Assembly: GCF_030063415.1 (NCBI RefSeq)
Contig: NZ_JASITA010000003.1
Span: 269,945-333,944 of the forward strand
Direction: 5' to 3'
Length of the DNA stretch: 64,000 nt
Source of the DNA: Streptomyces sp. H27-C3
Lineage (GTDB): Bacteria > Actinomycetota > Actinomycetes > Streptomycetales > Streptomycetaceae
In this document: in pieces, positions 46,047 to 54,874 of the stretch
How positions within the stretch are numbered: position 1 is the stretch's first letter
How the letters are laid out: each line of letters opens with the position of its first letter
Translations under genes and position numbers: made by a program
The notes under the pieces: generated by a model
Database searches by the model: none
What the model saw: only the letters and a program-made list of their open reading frames with translations
What the model was told of the DNA's origin: nothing

Positions 46047-47900
46047 CTATTCACGGTCTTCCGCGGTGGAACGGCGGCGCAGGGCGAAGAGAATCCCGAG
46101 CCCGGCGGCGAGGACGACGGCCGCGCCGATACCGACGTAGAGACCCGTGGAGGACCCGTTGTCCCCGGCGGAGCCCGCGCTGTCCGCCGGTACGGCCGAC
46201 CACCAGCTCCAATACCCGTCCTGACCCCAGAGATTGCCCGCCGTCGAGGGCATGGTCGTAATCGACTTGATCTGGTCGGTACGGTACGCCTCGACCGCGT
46301 TCGGATATGCCATGACATTCATGTATTTGGTGTCGTACAGCCGAGACTGCAGCTGCTTGACCAGATCGGCGCGCTTCGTCTCGTCGTACTCGGCCGTCTG
46401 CTTCGCGTAGAGCTCGTCGAGCTTCTTGTCGCAGATGAAGTTGTCCGTGGAGCCGGTGTCCTTGGGTGTGGCGGGCAGCGCGCCGCACGTGTGGATGGAG
46501 AGGACGAAGTCGGGATCGGGGTTGACGGACCAGCCGTCGAAGGCCAGGTCGTACTCGCCGGCCAGCCACGGGTCGCTGACGTTGTCGAGGCAGTCGACCT
46601 TGAGGCCGATGCCCAGCTCGCCCCACCACTCCTGCATGTACTTGCCGATGGCCTTGTCGTTCGGGTCGGTGGCGTGGCACAGGATGCGGAAGTCGAGGGC
46701 CTTGCCGTTCTTCCCGACGCGTTTTCCGGCGCCGTTCTTCTTGTAGCCCGCCTCGTCGAGGAGCTGAGCCGCCCTCGCCGGGTCGTAGTCGATCTTCTGG
46801 TCCCCGGCCGGCTGCCAGTAGTACGTCGAGAAGCGCGGCGGAATGTACCCCTCGCCCTCGACGGCGTGCCCCTGGAAGACCTTGTCGATGATGGTCTTGC
46901 GGTCGGTGGCCGCGAAGAGGGCCTCGCGGACCTTGGGGTCGAGCAGGGCCGGATGGCCGTTGCCGAACTTCTTGCCGTCCTTGGACCGGGCGCCCGGGTT
47001 GGTGGCGAGCGCGTAGAAGCGGCGGCCCGGCGCATCGTTGACCTTGATGTTCTTGGCCTTGCCGAGGGCGGCTGCCTGGGCCGGGGTGAGGTTGGCCGCG
47101 AAGGACACCTCGCCCTTCTGGAGTGCGGCGACCGCGGCGTCACCGTCCTTGTAGTACTTCAGGACGAGCTCGTCGAACTTGGGCGCCCCGCGCCAGAACT
47201 GCTTGTTCGGCTTGAGCTTGACGTACTGGTCGACCTTGTAGTCGGTGAGGATGAACGGCCCGTTGCCGACGATCGGGAACTTCTTGTCGTTGTTGAACTT
47301 CGAGAAGTCCCCGACCTTCTCCCACTCGTGCTTGGGCACGATCGGCACATCGAGCGCGGCCATGGTGGCCTGCGGCTTCTTCAGCTCGATGACCAGCTCG
47401 GTGGGGCTGGGGGCGGTGACCTTCTTGAAGTTCGCGACGAAGCTGCCGTTCGCGGTGGCTGCGCCTTCGTCGGTCATCATCTTGTTGAACGTCCAAGCGG
47501 CGTCCTCGGCGGTGACCTGCTCGCCGTCGGACCACTTGGAATTCTCGCGGATCGTGTATGTCCACGTCAGCTTGTCCGGTGACGGCTTCCAGGCGGCGGC
47601 CAGGCCGGGAATCGCGTGGTTGTCCTTGGAGTCGTAGTTCGTCAGGTACTCGTACACGAGCCGGTGGACGCTGGTGGAGACCAGTCGCTGGGCCAGGAAC
47701 GGGCTGAGCGAATCGACGCTCTGCGCGACCGCGACGGTCAGGATCTGCTTGCCGTCGCCCTCGGCCGCCGCGGCCTGGCGGGGAGCCGGGTTGAGAGGAG
47801 TCGCGGCTGATGTGGCCAGGGTGAGGGCGGTTGCGCCCACGGCCAGAAGGGTTCGGATTCGGGGGCGTTGCCGGGTACTGCGCGCAATCTTTTTGACCAT
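46047..47900 (-). CDS. Oligopeptide ABC transporter substrate-binding protein with C-terminal membrane anchor
   Basis: This 617-residue family 5 binding protein has an N-terminal signal (LLAVGATALTLATSAATP, with AAAAEG as likely cleavage region) but no lipobox Cys. The binding fold contains SVDSLSPFLAQRLVSTS, WTYTIRENSKWSDGEQVTAEDAAWT and FAFDGWS-like DLAFDGWSVNPDPD. A hydrophobic helix at ~587-606 followed by RRR makes a C-terminal membrane anchor, so the protein may be held by its tail. I choose ATG 47900 (GAGGT upstream) over 47930. It heads a five-gene operon. Confidence 0.88.
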   Translation of the reverse strand: MVKKIARSTRQRPRIRTLLAVGATALTLATSAATPLNPAPRQAAAAEGDGKQILTVAVAQSVDSLSPFLAQRLVSTSVHRLVYEYLTNYDSKDNHAIPGLAAAWKPSPDKLTWTYTIRENSKWSDGEQVTAEDAAWTFNKMMTDEGAATANGSFVANFKKVTAPSPTELVIELKKPQATMAALDVPIVPKHEWEKVGDFSKFNNDKKFPIVGNGPFILTDYKVDQYVKLKPNKQFWRGAPKFDELVLKYYKDGDAAVAALQKGEVSFAANLTPAQAAALGKAKNIKVNDAPGRRFYALATNPGARSKDGKKFGNGHPALLDPKVREALFAATDRKTIIDKVFQGHAVEGEGYIPPRFSTYYWQPAGDQKIDYDPARAAQLLDEAGYKKNGAGKRVGKNGKALDFRILCHATDPNDKAIGKYMQEWWGELGIGLKVDCLDNVSDPWLAGEYDLAFDGWSVNPDPDFVLSIHTCGALPATPKDTGSTDNFICDKKLDELYAKQTAEYDETKRADLVKQLQSRLYDTKYMNVMAYPNAVEAYRTDQIKSITTMPSTAGNLWGQDGYWSWWSAVPADSAGSAGDNGSSTGLYVGIGAAVVLAAGLGILFALRRRSTAEDRE

Positions 47901-47975
47901 GGGACGGTGACCTCGCGTCATCACTCGCACGGGGAGGGCGGGTTGATTTCGGTGCGCCAGCTGGTGATGCGAAGG

Positions 47976-48003
47976 TTTATCAGCGCCGGTCCGGTTGCGT
48001 CAA
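47976..48003 (-). promoter_or_regulatory. Possible promoter of the peptide transporter operon
   Basis: On the minus strand TTGACG (48003-47998) and GATAAA (47981-47976) are separated by 16 bases, about 80 bases upstream of the binding-protein start. The match is moderate and there is no experimental support. Confidence 0.4.
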
Positions 48004-48065
48004 CGATGCTTAAAACCCGGTGTGTACTGCGGGAATGCCGGTGTGAGCAGTGACAGGAATGACGA

Positions 48066-48097
48066 AGGGCCCACACCGTGGAGACGGTGTGGGCCCT
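48066..48097. terminator. Terminator downstream of the EspI-like gene
   Basis: AGGGCCCACACCGT (48066-48079) pairs perfectly with its complement at 48084-48097 over a GGAG loop. It lies 24 bases past the EspI-like stop codon on the minus strand and insulates the transporter operon promoter from it. Confidence 0.88.
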
Positions 48098-48120
48098 CAT
48101 TGGTCTATACCCTCGCAAGC

Positions 48121-51100
48121 CTACTGCTGAGGGGCTGGCGGAGCCTGTGGCGGCTGCTGGTGGGACGGTTGTTGGGGCTGCTGCGGAGGCTGTTGCTGGG
48201 GCCGGCCGGCGGGCGGGACAGGTCCCTGAAGCTCGGGCTGCCCCGGCTGACCGGGCTGCTGGGGGTGGGCCGAATGAGGCGGCTGGCCCATCGGTTGGCC
48301 CGGCTGGTACGGCTGACCGGGCTGAATCTGCGGCGGGCCCGCGGGGTGCGCGGCCGGCTGCCCGGGGGAGGGCATCTGCTGCTGCCAGCCCTGGGGCGGC
48401 TGCTGTGTGTAGGGCCCCTGCGGCTGTTGTTGTTGCTGAGGGTGGGGCTGCTGGAAGCCGTACGGCGGTTGCGGTTGCTGGTGTTGCTGGGGGTGGGGCT
48501 GCTGTGGTGCGTACGGCTGCTGCTGCTGCTGTTGTTGGCCGGGCATGGGCTGATCGGGCGCATGGTGACCCGGCATGGGCTGGCCGGGGGCCTGCTGTCC
48601 CGGTACCTGCTGGGCCGGGGCTTGCTGGCCCGGCAGCGGCGGTGCCTGGTGCGGCGGCGGGTTGCTGCCGTCGCCGGTCCACAGCCCCTGCTGCTGCTGA
48701 GCCCGTACGAAGTCCTCGGCGATCAGCGCGGAGAGGTGGAAGTACGACTCGCGCGTCTTCGGCCGCATCATGTCGAGATCGACCTCGGCGCCCGCGGCCA
48801 GGTGCTCGTCGAAAGGCACCACGACCACGCCGCGGCAGCGCGTCTCGAAGTGCTGCACGATGTCGTCCACCTTGATCATCTTTCCGGTCTCGCGGACCCC
48901 GGAGATGACGGTGAGGGAACGCGCGACCAGGTCGGCGTAACCGTGCGCGGAGAGCCAGTCGAGCGTGGTGCTCGCGCTGCTCGCGCCGTCCACGGACGGA
49001 GTGGAGACAATGATCAGCTGGTCGGCGAGGTCGAGCACTCCGCGCATCGCGCTGTAGAGCAGGCCGGTACCGGAGTCGGTGAGGATGATCGGGTACTGCT
49101 GGCCCAGCACGCCGATCGCGCGCCGGTAGTCCTCGTCGTTGAAGGCTGTGGAGACCGCGGGGTCGACATCGTTGGCGATGATCTCCAGACCGGAGGGCGC
49201 CTGTGAGGTGAAGCGGCGGATGTCCATGTAGCTGTTGAGGTACGGGATCGCCTGGACCAGGTCACGGATGGTGGCCCCGGTCTCGCGCCGCACGCGGCGG
49301 CCGAGCGTGCCGGCGTCCGGGTTGGCGTCGATCGCCAGGATCTTGTCCTGCCGCTCGGTGGCCAGGGTCGCGCCCAGCGCGGTCGTCGTCGTGGTCTTGC
49401 CGACGCCGCCCTTGAGGCTGATGACCGCGATCCGGTAGCAGGAGAGGACGGGCGTACGGATCAGCTCCAGCTTGCGCTGGCGCTCGGCCTCCTCCTTCTT
49501 GCCTCCGATCTTGAAGCGGCCGCCGCCCGCGGAGTTGCGGTTGCTCTTGGGCTTCGGCTTGTTGTTGCGCAGCAGGCGGTCGGAGGACAACTCGACGGCG
49601 GCCGTGTAGCCCAGCGGGGCGCCGGGCACGGAACGCTGGCGCTGGTCGTGCGCGACGGGCGTCGGCCAGGCGGCACCGGCGCGCGGGTCGACGGGCGCGG
49701 CGGGTCCTTCCTGCTGCGGCATCTGCTGGTGCGGGGGCTGTGCCTGTGCCTGCGGCTGCTGCGAGGGCTGCTGCTGTGCCTGCAGATGCTGCTGCTGCGG
49801 TGCGACGGGTGCGGGCAGATTGGACGCGCCGGGCTGCGGCTGCTGCGGGAACCCGTAACCACCGTGCGGCGCTTGCTGGGCGGGGGGCACGGGCGTAGCG
49901 GGCTGCGGGGAGTGCTGCTGGGACACCGGGGGCACGTACGGGCCACCGGGCTGGGGCTGCTGCGGTACGCCGTGACCGCCCTGGGCGTGCTGCGGCTGCG
50001 GAGGCGTCGGTGCGCCGGACTGCGGGGCGGCATAACCACTCTGCGGGGCCTGCGGGGCCTGCGGGGCCTGCGGTGCCGGGGCCTGCGCGGCGGGCGCGGG
50101 TGCGCCGGGGTATGGGAAGCCGTACCCGTCCTGCGGGGCTTGCGGCGGGGTGTGGGGCTGGGGTGCGACGGGCGCGGGCAGGTTGGACGCGCCGGGCTGC
50201 GGCTGTTGCGGGAACCCGTAGCCACCTTGCGGGGCCGGGGCCGGGGCCGGAGGCGTTGTGGCCTCGGGCCGGGGGAATCCGTAGCCGTCCTGCGGGTGCT
50301 GCGGTGCCGGGGCCTGCGCGGCGGGCGCGGGTGGGCCGGGGTGCGGGAAGCCGTACCCGTCCTGCGGGGCCGGGGCCTGTGGCGGCAGGGGTGCGGCCGG
50401 AGCGGGGGCGCCGGGCTGCGGGTAGGCGTACCCGCCCTGCGGAGCGGCCGATTGCGGGGAGCTCGACGCCTCGCTCGACGGAGTCGGCGTGGGCGCCGGA
50501 GGCGGAGTGGTCCAGGCAGCCGGGCTGCTCTGGGGCTGCGGTGCGGGCGGCTCGGGTGCCTGCGGCGTGACAGGCCACTGCGGAACCGAGGTCGGTGCCG
50601 CGGCCTGGAACGCGGGGGGCAGCGGCGGCAGTCCGTTCTGCGGGGCCGGCGGGGGCGACCAGGGCTGGGCCCCGGCGTACGGGGTCTCCTGGGGCTCGTC
50701 GACGGGCTGGGCGTCCTGGGGAGCGGCGTCCGCGATCTCGCCGACGGGCACGGAGTCGGCCGGCGCCGGAGCACGTACGACTTCGTCCACCTCGTCCACG
50801 CCCGCGTCCGTTGCGCTGCCTTCGGAGTCCTGGGGGCCTTCGGCGCCCACGGCGTTCTGGCCCGTGGCTACCGTCGAGGGGGCGGAGGGGATGGAGTCGG
50901 GCGTCCCGGTCTCATGCAGGTCCGGGGCCTCAGCCACGGCACGCGGCTCAACCTCGCCCTCGAACTCGTTCGTGACGCTCTCGACGTCCGCGTCAGCTTC
51001 GTGTTCAGCCTCGTCCTCGTCCTCGTGCTCAGCCTCGGCGGTCGAGGAGTCCTCGACCTGAACCTCGGCCAACGGCTCCGCGGCGGAGTCGGCGCCCGAA

Positions 51101-51681
51101 TCATCCACGTCGGTCAGGTCCGCCTCGCTCTTCGGCGCCGGTGAACTGTCCGCAATATCGGCACCGTTGATGGGCGTAGGCGTGGGTGCGGAGGCGTCGT
51201 CCCGGCTCGGCGCGGGGCTCTGGGCCGAGGTCGCGGCTTCGGCGGTGGCGCGCTCATTCATCTCGCGCTTCAGCGCCGCAGGATTGAAGCGCATTGTGGC
51301 GCCGCTCTCCAGGTCGCCGCCCCCGAAGGGATCCGGCGCGGCAGCCGGAGGAGTGAAAGGCGCAGGTAGGGACGTGGGGGTGGGCGCAGGCGCAGGTGCC
51401 TGTGACGCCTGCGGCGGCTGAGTCCAATGGGGCTCGAAGCCACTGCCCGCAGGCAGGCCCGGCACGGCAACCTGACTCCCGGCCGGCGGCGGAGGCGGCG
51501 TGGCACTCTCGGGCGCAGGCGTGCTCGGAGCACTCCCCGCGCTCCCTGACGCATTCTGCGTATACCAAGCAGGAGGGGTGTAGTCGATGGTGAACTCACC
51601 CGTCATCTCGGGCTCCGCGTCGGACTGATCGTCGACGGGCGTGTTCCAGCCCCCGCGATTCTCGTTCCGCTCGCCGTTCAC
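48121..51681 (-). CDS. EspI-like type VII secretion-associated MinD/ParA ATPase with long disordered arms
   Basis: This 1186-residue protein has three parts. Residues ~1-720 are Pro/Ala/Gln/Glu-rich, acidic early on, with repeated GYGFP motifs. Residues ~740-1010 form a MinD/ParA-type ATPase: deviant Walker [11 protein letters not shown] near 750, [14 protein letters not shown], and [13 protein letters not shown] as the switch II/Walker B region. Residues ~1010-1186 are a Gln/Pro-rich tail. In mycobacteria EspI-type proteins regulate or accompany ESX secretion, and the same role is inferred here from its neighbours. The GTG at 51681 has GGAGG five bases upstream. Confidence 0.83.
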   Translation of the reverse strand: MNGERNENRGGWNTPVDDQSDAEPEMTGEFTIDYTPPAWYTQNASGSAGSAPSTPAPESATPPPPPAGSQVAVPGLPAGSGFEPHWTQPPQASQAPAPAPTPTSLPAPFTPPAAAPDPFGGGDLESGATMRFNPAALKREMNERATAEAATSAQSPAPSRDDASAPTPTPINGADIADSSPAPKSEADLTDVDDSGADSAAEPLAEVQVEDSSTAEAEHEDEDEAEHEADADVESVTNEFEGEVEPRAVAEAPDLHETGTPDSIPSAPSTVATGQNAVGAEGPQDSEGSATDAGVDEVDEVVRAPAPADSVPVGEIADAAPQDAQPVDEPQETPYAGAQPWSPPPAPQNGLPPLPPAFQAAAPTSVPQWPVTPQAPEPPAPQPQSSPAAWTTPPPAPTPTPSSEASSSPQSAAPQGGYAYPQPGAPAPAAPLPPQAPAPQDGYGFPHPGPPAPAAQAPAPQHPQDGYGFPRPEATTPPAPAPAPQGGYGFPQQPQPGASNLPAPVAPQPHTPPQAPQDGYGFPYPGAPAPAAQAPAPQAPQAPQAPQSGYAAPQSGAPTPPQPQHAQGGHGVPQQPQPGGPYVPPVSQQHSPQPATPVPPAQQAPHGGYGFPQQPQPGASNLPAPVAPQQQHLQAQQQPSQQPQAQAQPPHQQMPQQEGPAAPVDPRAGAAWPTPVAHDQRQRSVPGAPLGYTAAVELSSDRLLRNNKPKPKSNRNSAGGGRFKIGGKKEEAERQRKLELIRTPVLSCYRIAVISLKGGVGKTTTTTALGATLATERQDKILAIDANPDAGTLGRRVRRETGATIRDLVQAIPYLNSYMDIRRFTSQAPSGLEIIANDVDPAVSTAFNDEDYRRAIGVLGQQYPIILTDSGTGLLYSAMRGVLDLADQLIIVSTPSVDGASSASTTLDWLSAHGYADLVARSLTVISGVRETGKMIKVDDIVQHFETRCRGVVVVPFDEHLAAGAEVDLDMMRPKTRESYFHLSALIAEDFVRAQQQQGLWTGDGSNPPPHQAPPLPGQQAPAQQVPGQQAPGQPMPGHHAPDQPMPGQQQQQQQPYAPQQPHPQQHQQPQPPYGFQQPHPQQQQQPQGPYTQQPPQGWQQQMPSPGQPAAHPAGPPQIQPGQPYQPGQPMGQPPHSAHPQQPGQPGQPELQGPVPPAGRPQQQPPQQPQQPSHQQPPQAPPAPQQ

Positions 51682-52236
51682 TTTGCCTCCTGATGTGGTC
51701 GAACACCCTCGTGCCGTGGTGGGTGGGGGCGACCGTTCCTGGTCGTCCGAATCCGCCCGGCTCTCCCCGTGTGTGCCGTGGACCTCCTGCCCGCAGGTTC
51801 CCCTGCCGCGCACGGTCCGCGCACGGTCCCAGCCTAAGCGTCAGCAGTGTCAGTGCGGCAGGCCCGTCCACCCTCCGACAACTGCGCCGTGCGTCACTCT
51901 GCGCCCTCATGTGGCCCCAAGTGACCTCTTGGCGGCAGAGGGTGAGGGTTGAGGCGATCGGTTCCGTACATATGCACACGAAATAAGGGCACTTCAGGTC
52001 AACCTGCGAGCGTTGCCCAACAATCCGGTATCGGCAGCTGTGGCCTGTGTCATGGCGAACCGGCGAGCGCACCCGACGGTCCATCGCGACGCCCACCGCG
52101 AAGTGTCGCGTGATGAGGGCATCGGCGCGCACGAACAACGCCCGGCTTTCCGCCGGCCCAAAGCGGGCCGCAGCGTCGTCATCGACCGCTGCGGCCCGTA
52201 CGTCTCAGCCGGCTCCACCCGGTGGAGCCAGGGGAG
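51682..52236. other. Gene-free regulatory interval upstream of the EspI-like gene
   Basis: These 555 bases carry short open frames on both strands but none with coding character or a ribosome site that I can support. The interval includes the terminator of the bldB-like gene (52165-52197) and must contain the promoter of the EspI-like gene. It is slightly less GC-rich around 51890-52030, for example CATATGCACACGAAATAAG near 51970, which is the most likely promoter area. No specific boxes are called. Confidence 0.5.
52165..52197 (-). terminator. Terminator of the bldB-like gene
   Basis: GGGCCGCAGCG (52165-52175) pairs perfectly with CGCTGCGGCCC (52187-52197), with an 11-base loop. It lies 40 bases past the stop of the minus-strand DUF397 gene. 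Confidence 0.8.
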
Positions 52237-52470
52237 TCAGTGGAGGTCGAACTCCCCGTCGCGCGCCCCGAGTACAAACGCGCGCCACTCGGCCTCGGTG
52301 TACCGCAGCACTGTCTCCGGGTCCACGGACGACCTCATGGCCACCGCCCCGCCGGGCAGATAAGCGATCTCGACCCGTTCCTCGTTCTCGCTCGTGCCGG
52401 GCGCGCTGTGCCACTCGATGCCAGAAATATCGAGGGCGTACAGCTCTTCCTTTTCCTGTGCGCTCCCCAT
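52237..52470 (-). CDS. bldB: DUF397 protein, probable developmental regulator BldB
   Basis: This 77-residue protein is one DUF397 domain: ISGIEWHSAPGTSENEERVEIAYLPGGAVAMRSSVDPETVLRYTEAEWRAFVLGARDGEFD, read here as overlapping short blocks IEWHSAPG, VEIAYLPGGAVAMR and YTEAEWRAFVLGARDGEFD. BldB of S. coelicolor is a DUF397 protein needed for aerial growth and antibiotic production, and from memory its gene lies among type VII secretion genes as this one does. Many streptomycete DUF397 proteins are partnered with Xre regulators, but none is adjacent here, which favours BldB. It ends earlier than I recall for BldB (~98 residues). No DNA-binding motif is visible. Confidence 0.65.
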   Translation of the reverse strand: MGSAQEKEELYALDISGIEWHSAPGTSENEERVEIAYLPGGAVAMRSSVDPETVLRYTEAEWRAFVLGARDGEFDLH

Positions 52471-52603
52471 CAGTCAAACTTCCTTCCGCTCAGCACGTAC
52501 GACAGTTCCCCTGCGGCCAAGGCCACTTCGGGCATTCTAGGCCAGAGAACCGGGCCCCCGGGGGGAGAGTCACACGAGAGAGTGGCCAGGTGGTAGGGGA
52601 GGC

Positions 52604-53320
52604 TCAGTCCATCCGCCGGGCGACACCCAGCAGGCCCGACTCGGCGTCCGTGGCGCTCGTCATCACCCAGTGCCGCTCACGTCCGGCGCACCACAGCGTG
52701 ACGCCGTCCGCCAACGTCGGCAGGGCCTCGCGCTCGGCCCGCGACAGCCCCAGGATGCGGCCGATCTGCTCGGCCTCCTCCGGAGACACCCGCTGGACGC
52801 CCACGAGCGTGGAGTCCCGCATCAACCGGGGCGCCACCGGGCTCACGTACGGCAGCAAGGTCAGCACCGACTGCCACGGCGCGGAGACCACGCGTCCACG
52901 CGGCGGCCGCATCCCGCAGTCGCGCACCACCAGCACGGGGCTGCCCACGGTCGGGCCCATCGGCGGGACCCGTCCGACGTCGTGGAGCGTGATGCACTCC
53001 AGGCCCGCGCCGGCGGCGTGCGCCAGGCGCGTCCACCCCGGCGCGCGCCCTGTCTCCACTGCCACGCGAGCCCCCGTGCCCGCCGCGCGCAGCGCCAGTA
53101 CCTGGGCCGTCCACAGGCCGCCGATGAGCAGGACGTCGTACGGAGTGGAACGGTGGAATCCCACCAACTGTGGGTGCCCCTCCGCGTCGTCACCGATCAC
53201 CACGCCGTCGTCCCCCACGGGCAGCGAGAGCGCGTCCAGAAGGTCCGTTTCGATGGTGTGCCCCGCGTGGCGCGGTCCGAGCAGGCCTCGCAGGCCACGG
53301 GCCGCGGTCCGAGCCGTCAT
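52604..53320 (-). CDS. Type VII secretion locus protein of unknown function
   Basis: This 238-residue soluble protein has no signal or membrane helix. It contains a Rossmann-like stretch YDVLLIGGLWTAQVLALRAAGTGARVAVETGR at about 60-92 (given here in parts: VLLIGGLWTAQ, ARVAVETGR), then SPVLVVRDCGMRPPRGR and a C-terminal ALPTLADGVTLWCAGRERHWVMTSATDAES. I do not recognise the family. ATG 53320 has GGGAGG six bases upstream and overlaps the eccE stop as ATGA, so it is made together with EccE and probably acts with the secretion apparatus. Confidence 0.7.
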   Translation of the reverse strand: MTARTAARGLRGLLGPRHAGHTIETDLLDALSLPVGDDGVVIGDDAEGHPQLVGFHRSTPYDVLLIGGLWTAQVLALRAAGTGARVAVETGRAPGWTRLAHAAGAGLECITLHDVGRVPPMGPTVGSPVLVVRDCGMRPPRGRVVSAPWQSVLTLLPYVSPVAPRLMRDSTLVGVQRVSPEEAEQIGRILGLSRAEREALPTLADGVTLWCAGRERHWVMTSATDAESGLLGVARRMD

Positions 53321-54690
53321 CGCGCACCTCCCAGGGGCAGCGTGGCCAGCACACCGGGCAGTTGCTCGCGGTCCAGCCGTACCAGGCCGACCTTCGCCGT
53401 CCGCGCGGCCTGCTCCAACGCACCGCGCACGCCGACCAGTTCGGTGTCGCTCCCACCGGTGACGCGTACATGGCCACTCATGGTCGTCGCTCCCCGGTGC
53501 GCGCCCCGCCGCAGGGTGAGGCTGAACGTGGTGGCGTACGCGGGGACAGCGGTGAGCAGAGACACCAGCTGCGGGAGCGGAGTCGCGCCGGCCCCCAACT
53601 CGGGCCAGCGGCCCACGGCGTACGTGGTGTGCCAGCGGTCGTCGCACCGCCACACCCGCGCAGTCTCCCCGGTGCGCCGCCGCGGCGCGGTGTCCGGTCG
53701 GCCCGCGCGGGCCGACTGGATCGGGCTGGCGCAGGCGGAAGTCGCCACGGTGGAGTTCAGCTCTTCCTGGTCCAGCACCACGGTCCGGAACCCGGCTCCG
53801 GTGATGCGGCTCGCCACATGGTCCGCGACCCGCACCAGACAGCGCTGGGCACCTTCGATGCCGCCTCCGCGCGCCTCGACGGCCTCCGGGCACAGCTCCG
53901 GGTCCAGCTTCACCGCCACCCACGTCATCCGCAGCGCGGGCGCTCCGGTCCGCTCCTGCAAGGGGGCGTACGAGAGCCGGGCCACCGACTGCTGCGGCAG
54001 GTGCGGCGCGGGCGCCGAACGCACCTGCTGCACCAACTGCACCGACTCCAGCACGATGTCGTCCACTTCGAGGGCGCCACCCAGCAGGGACAGCGGGAGC
54101 GCCCGCGCACTGAACGCCGGGCGCAACGCGTCACCGCTCGCCTCGACCCGCACCACCGCGGTGAGGAAAGTGCCGTCGCCGAGCATCCCGACGGTGCGCC
54201 GGTCCCGGTCGACGTACGTGAACGGACCGAATCCCGGGACACTCTCGGCGACCGGGGCCAGCGACGGATCCACTGCCACTGTGCCTTCCGCGTATTCCGC
54301 GGGCCGCCCGGCGGTCCGGATGCGCGCGCGCAGGGCGAGAGCGGTCGACAGCCAGTCCTGCAGAGCGTGCCCCCGGCGGCGTATCACCGCGAGCAGCACC
54401 AGCCCGCAGGCGACGGCGATGGTGGGCACCAGCCAGAGCCCGCCCAGCGCCACCCCGACCGCTACCGCGGCGAGTGCCACCTCGACGAGCACCAACTGCC
54501 GCAACTGGAAAGGGCCGACGCGGCTGGTACGCGACAGGGGGCGCGGAGTGGTCTTCGGCGGTGCGCTCGGCGGGGCGCCCTGGGGGCTAGTCGGAGGTGC
54601 TGTCGGCTGCCCGTTGCTGCGTTGCCGTCGGGAAGTCCCGGGCACTCGCGCGGTCGTCCGGCCGGTGCGCCGGCGCGTCGCCGTAGTCAT
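53317..54690 (-). CDS. eccE: Type VII secretion protein EccE
   Basis: This 457-residue protein has a Pro/Thr/Arg-rich N terminus, then two adjacent hydrophobic helices (LVLVEVALAAVAVGVALGGLWLV and TIAVACGLVLLAVI, residues ~68-105), followed by a large soluble domain that includes VGMLGDGTFLTAVVRVEA and LTMRWVAVKLDPE-like MTWVAVKLDPELCPEAV. This matches EccE, a peripheral membrane component of the ESX core complex. It is divergent from eccB across 184 bases. EccC and EccD, the other core parts, are not in the window. Confidence 0.85.
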   Translation of the reverse strand: MTTATRRRTGRTTARVPGTSRRQRSNGQPTAPPTSPQGAPPSAPPKTTPRPLSRTSRVGPFQLRQLVLVEVALAAVAVGVALGGLWLVPTIAVACGLVLLAVIRRRGHALQDWLSTALALRARIRTAGRPAEYAEGTVAVDPSLAPVAESVPGFGPFTYVDRDRRTVGMLGDGTFLTAVVRVEASGDALRPAFSARALPLSLLGGALEVDDIVLESVQLVQQVRSAPAPHLPQQSVARLSYAPLQERTGAPALRMTWVAVKLDPELCPEAVEARGGGIEGAQRCLVRVADHVASRITGAGFRTVVLDQEELNSTVATSACASPIQSARAGRPDTAPRRRTGETARVWRCDDRWHTTYAVGRWPELGAGATPLPQLVSLLTAVPAYATTFSLTLRRGAHRGATTMSGHVRVTGGSDTELVGVRGALEQAARTAKVGLVRLDREQLPGVLATLPLGGAR

Positions 54691-54874
54691 TGCTGCGTTG
54701 CCCCCCTCGTGTGCGTAACTGCCCTTTTCCCTTGGGCGTTGACCGGGCGGTCACACTACCTGAGCGATCGCGCCGAACACGCGGCGTGCATAGTAGGGGG
54801 CCGGTACGGCGGCAGGTCCTTTCAGCGAGTCGAGGGAGCCTGATCGCGCAGCGGGGGAGAGGGACAGCGGACAG

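Noticed and set aside
45375..47582. A 735-codon plus-strand open frame
   Set aside because: Antisense to the oligopeptide permease and binding-protein genes, both of which show strong family motifs.
51682..52236. Small genes in the interval upstream of the EspI-like gene
   Set aside because: Several short open frames exist on both strands but none has a ribosome site, codon pattern or recognisable product.
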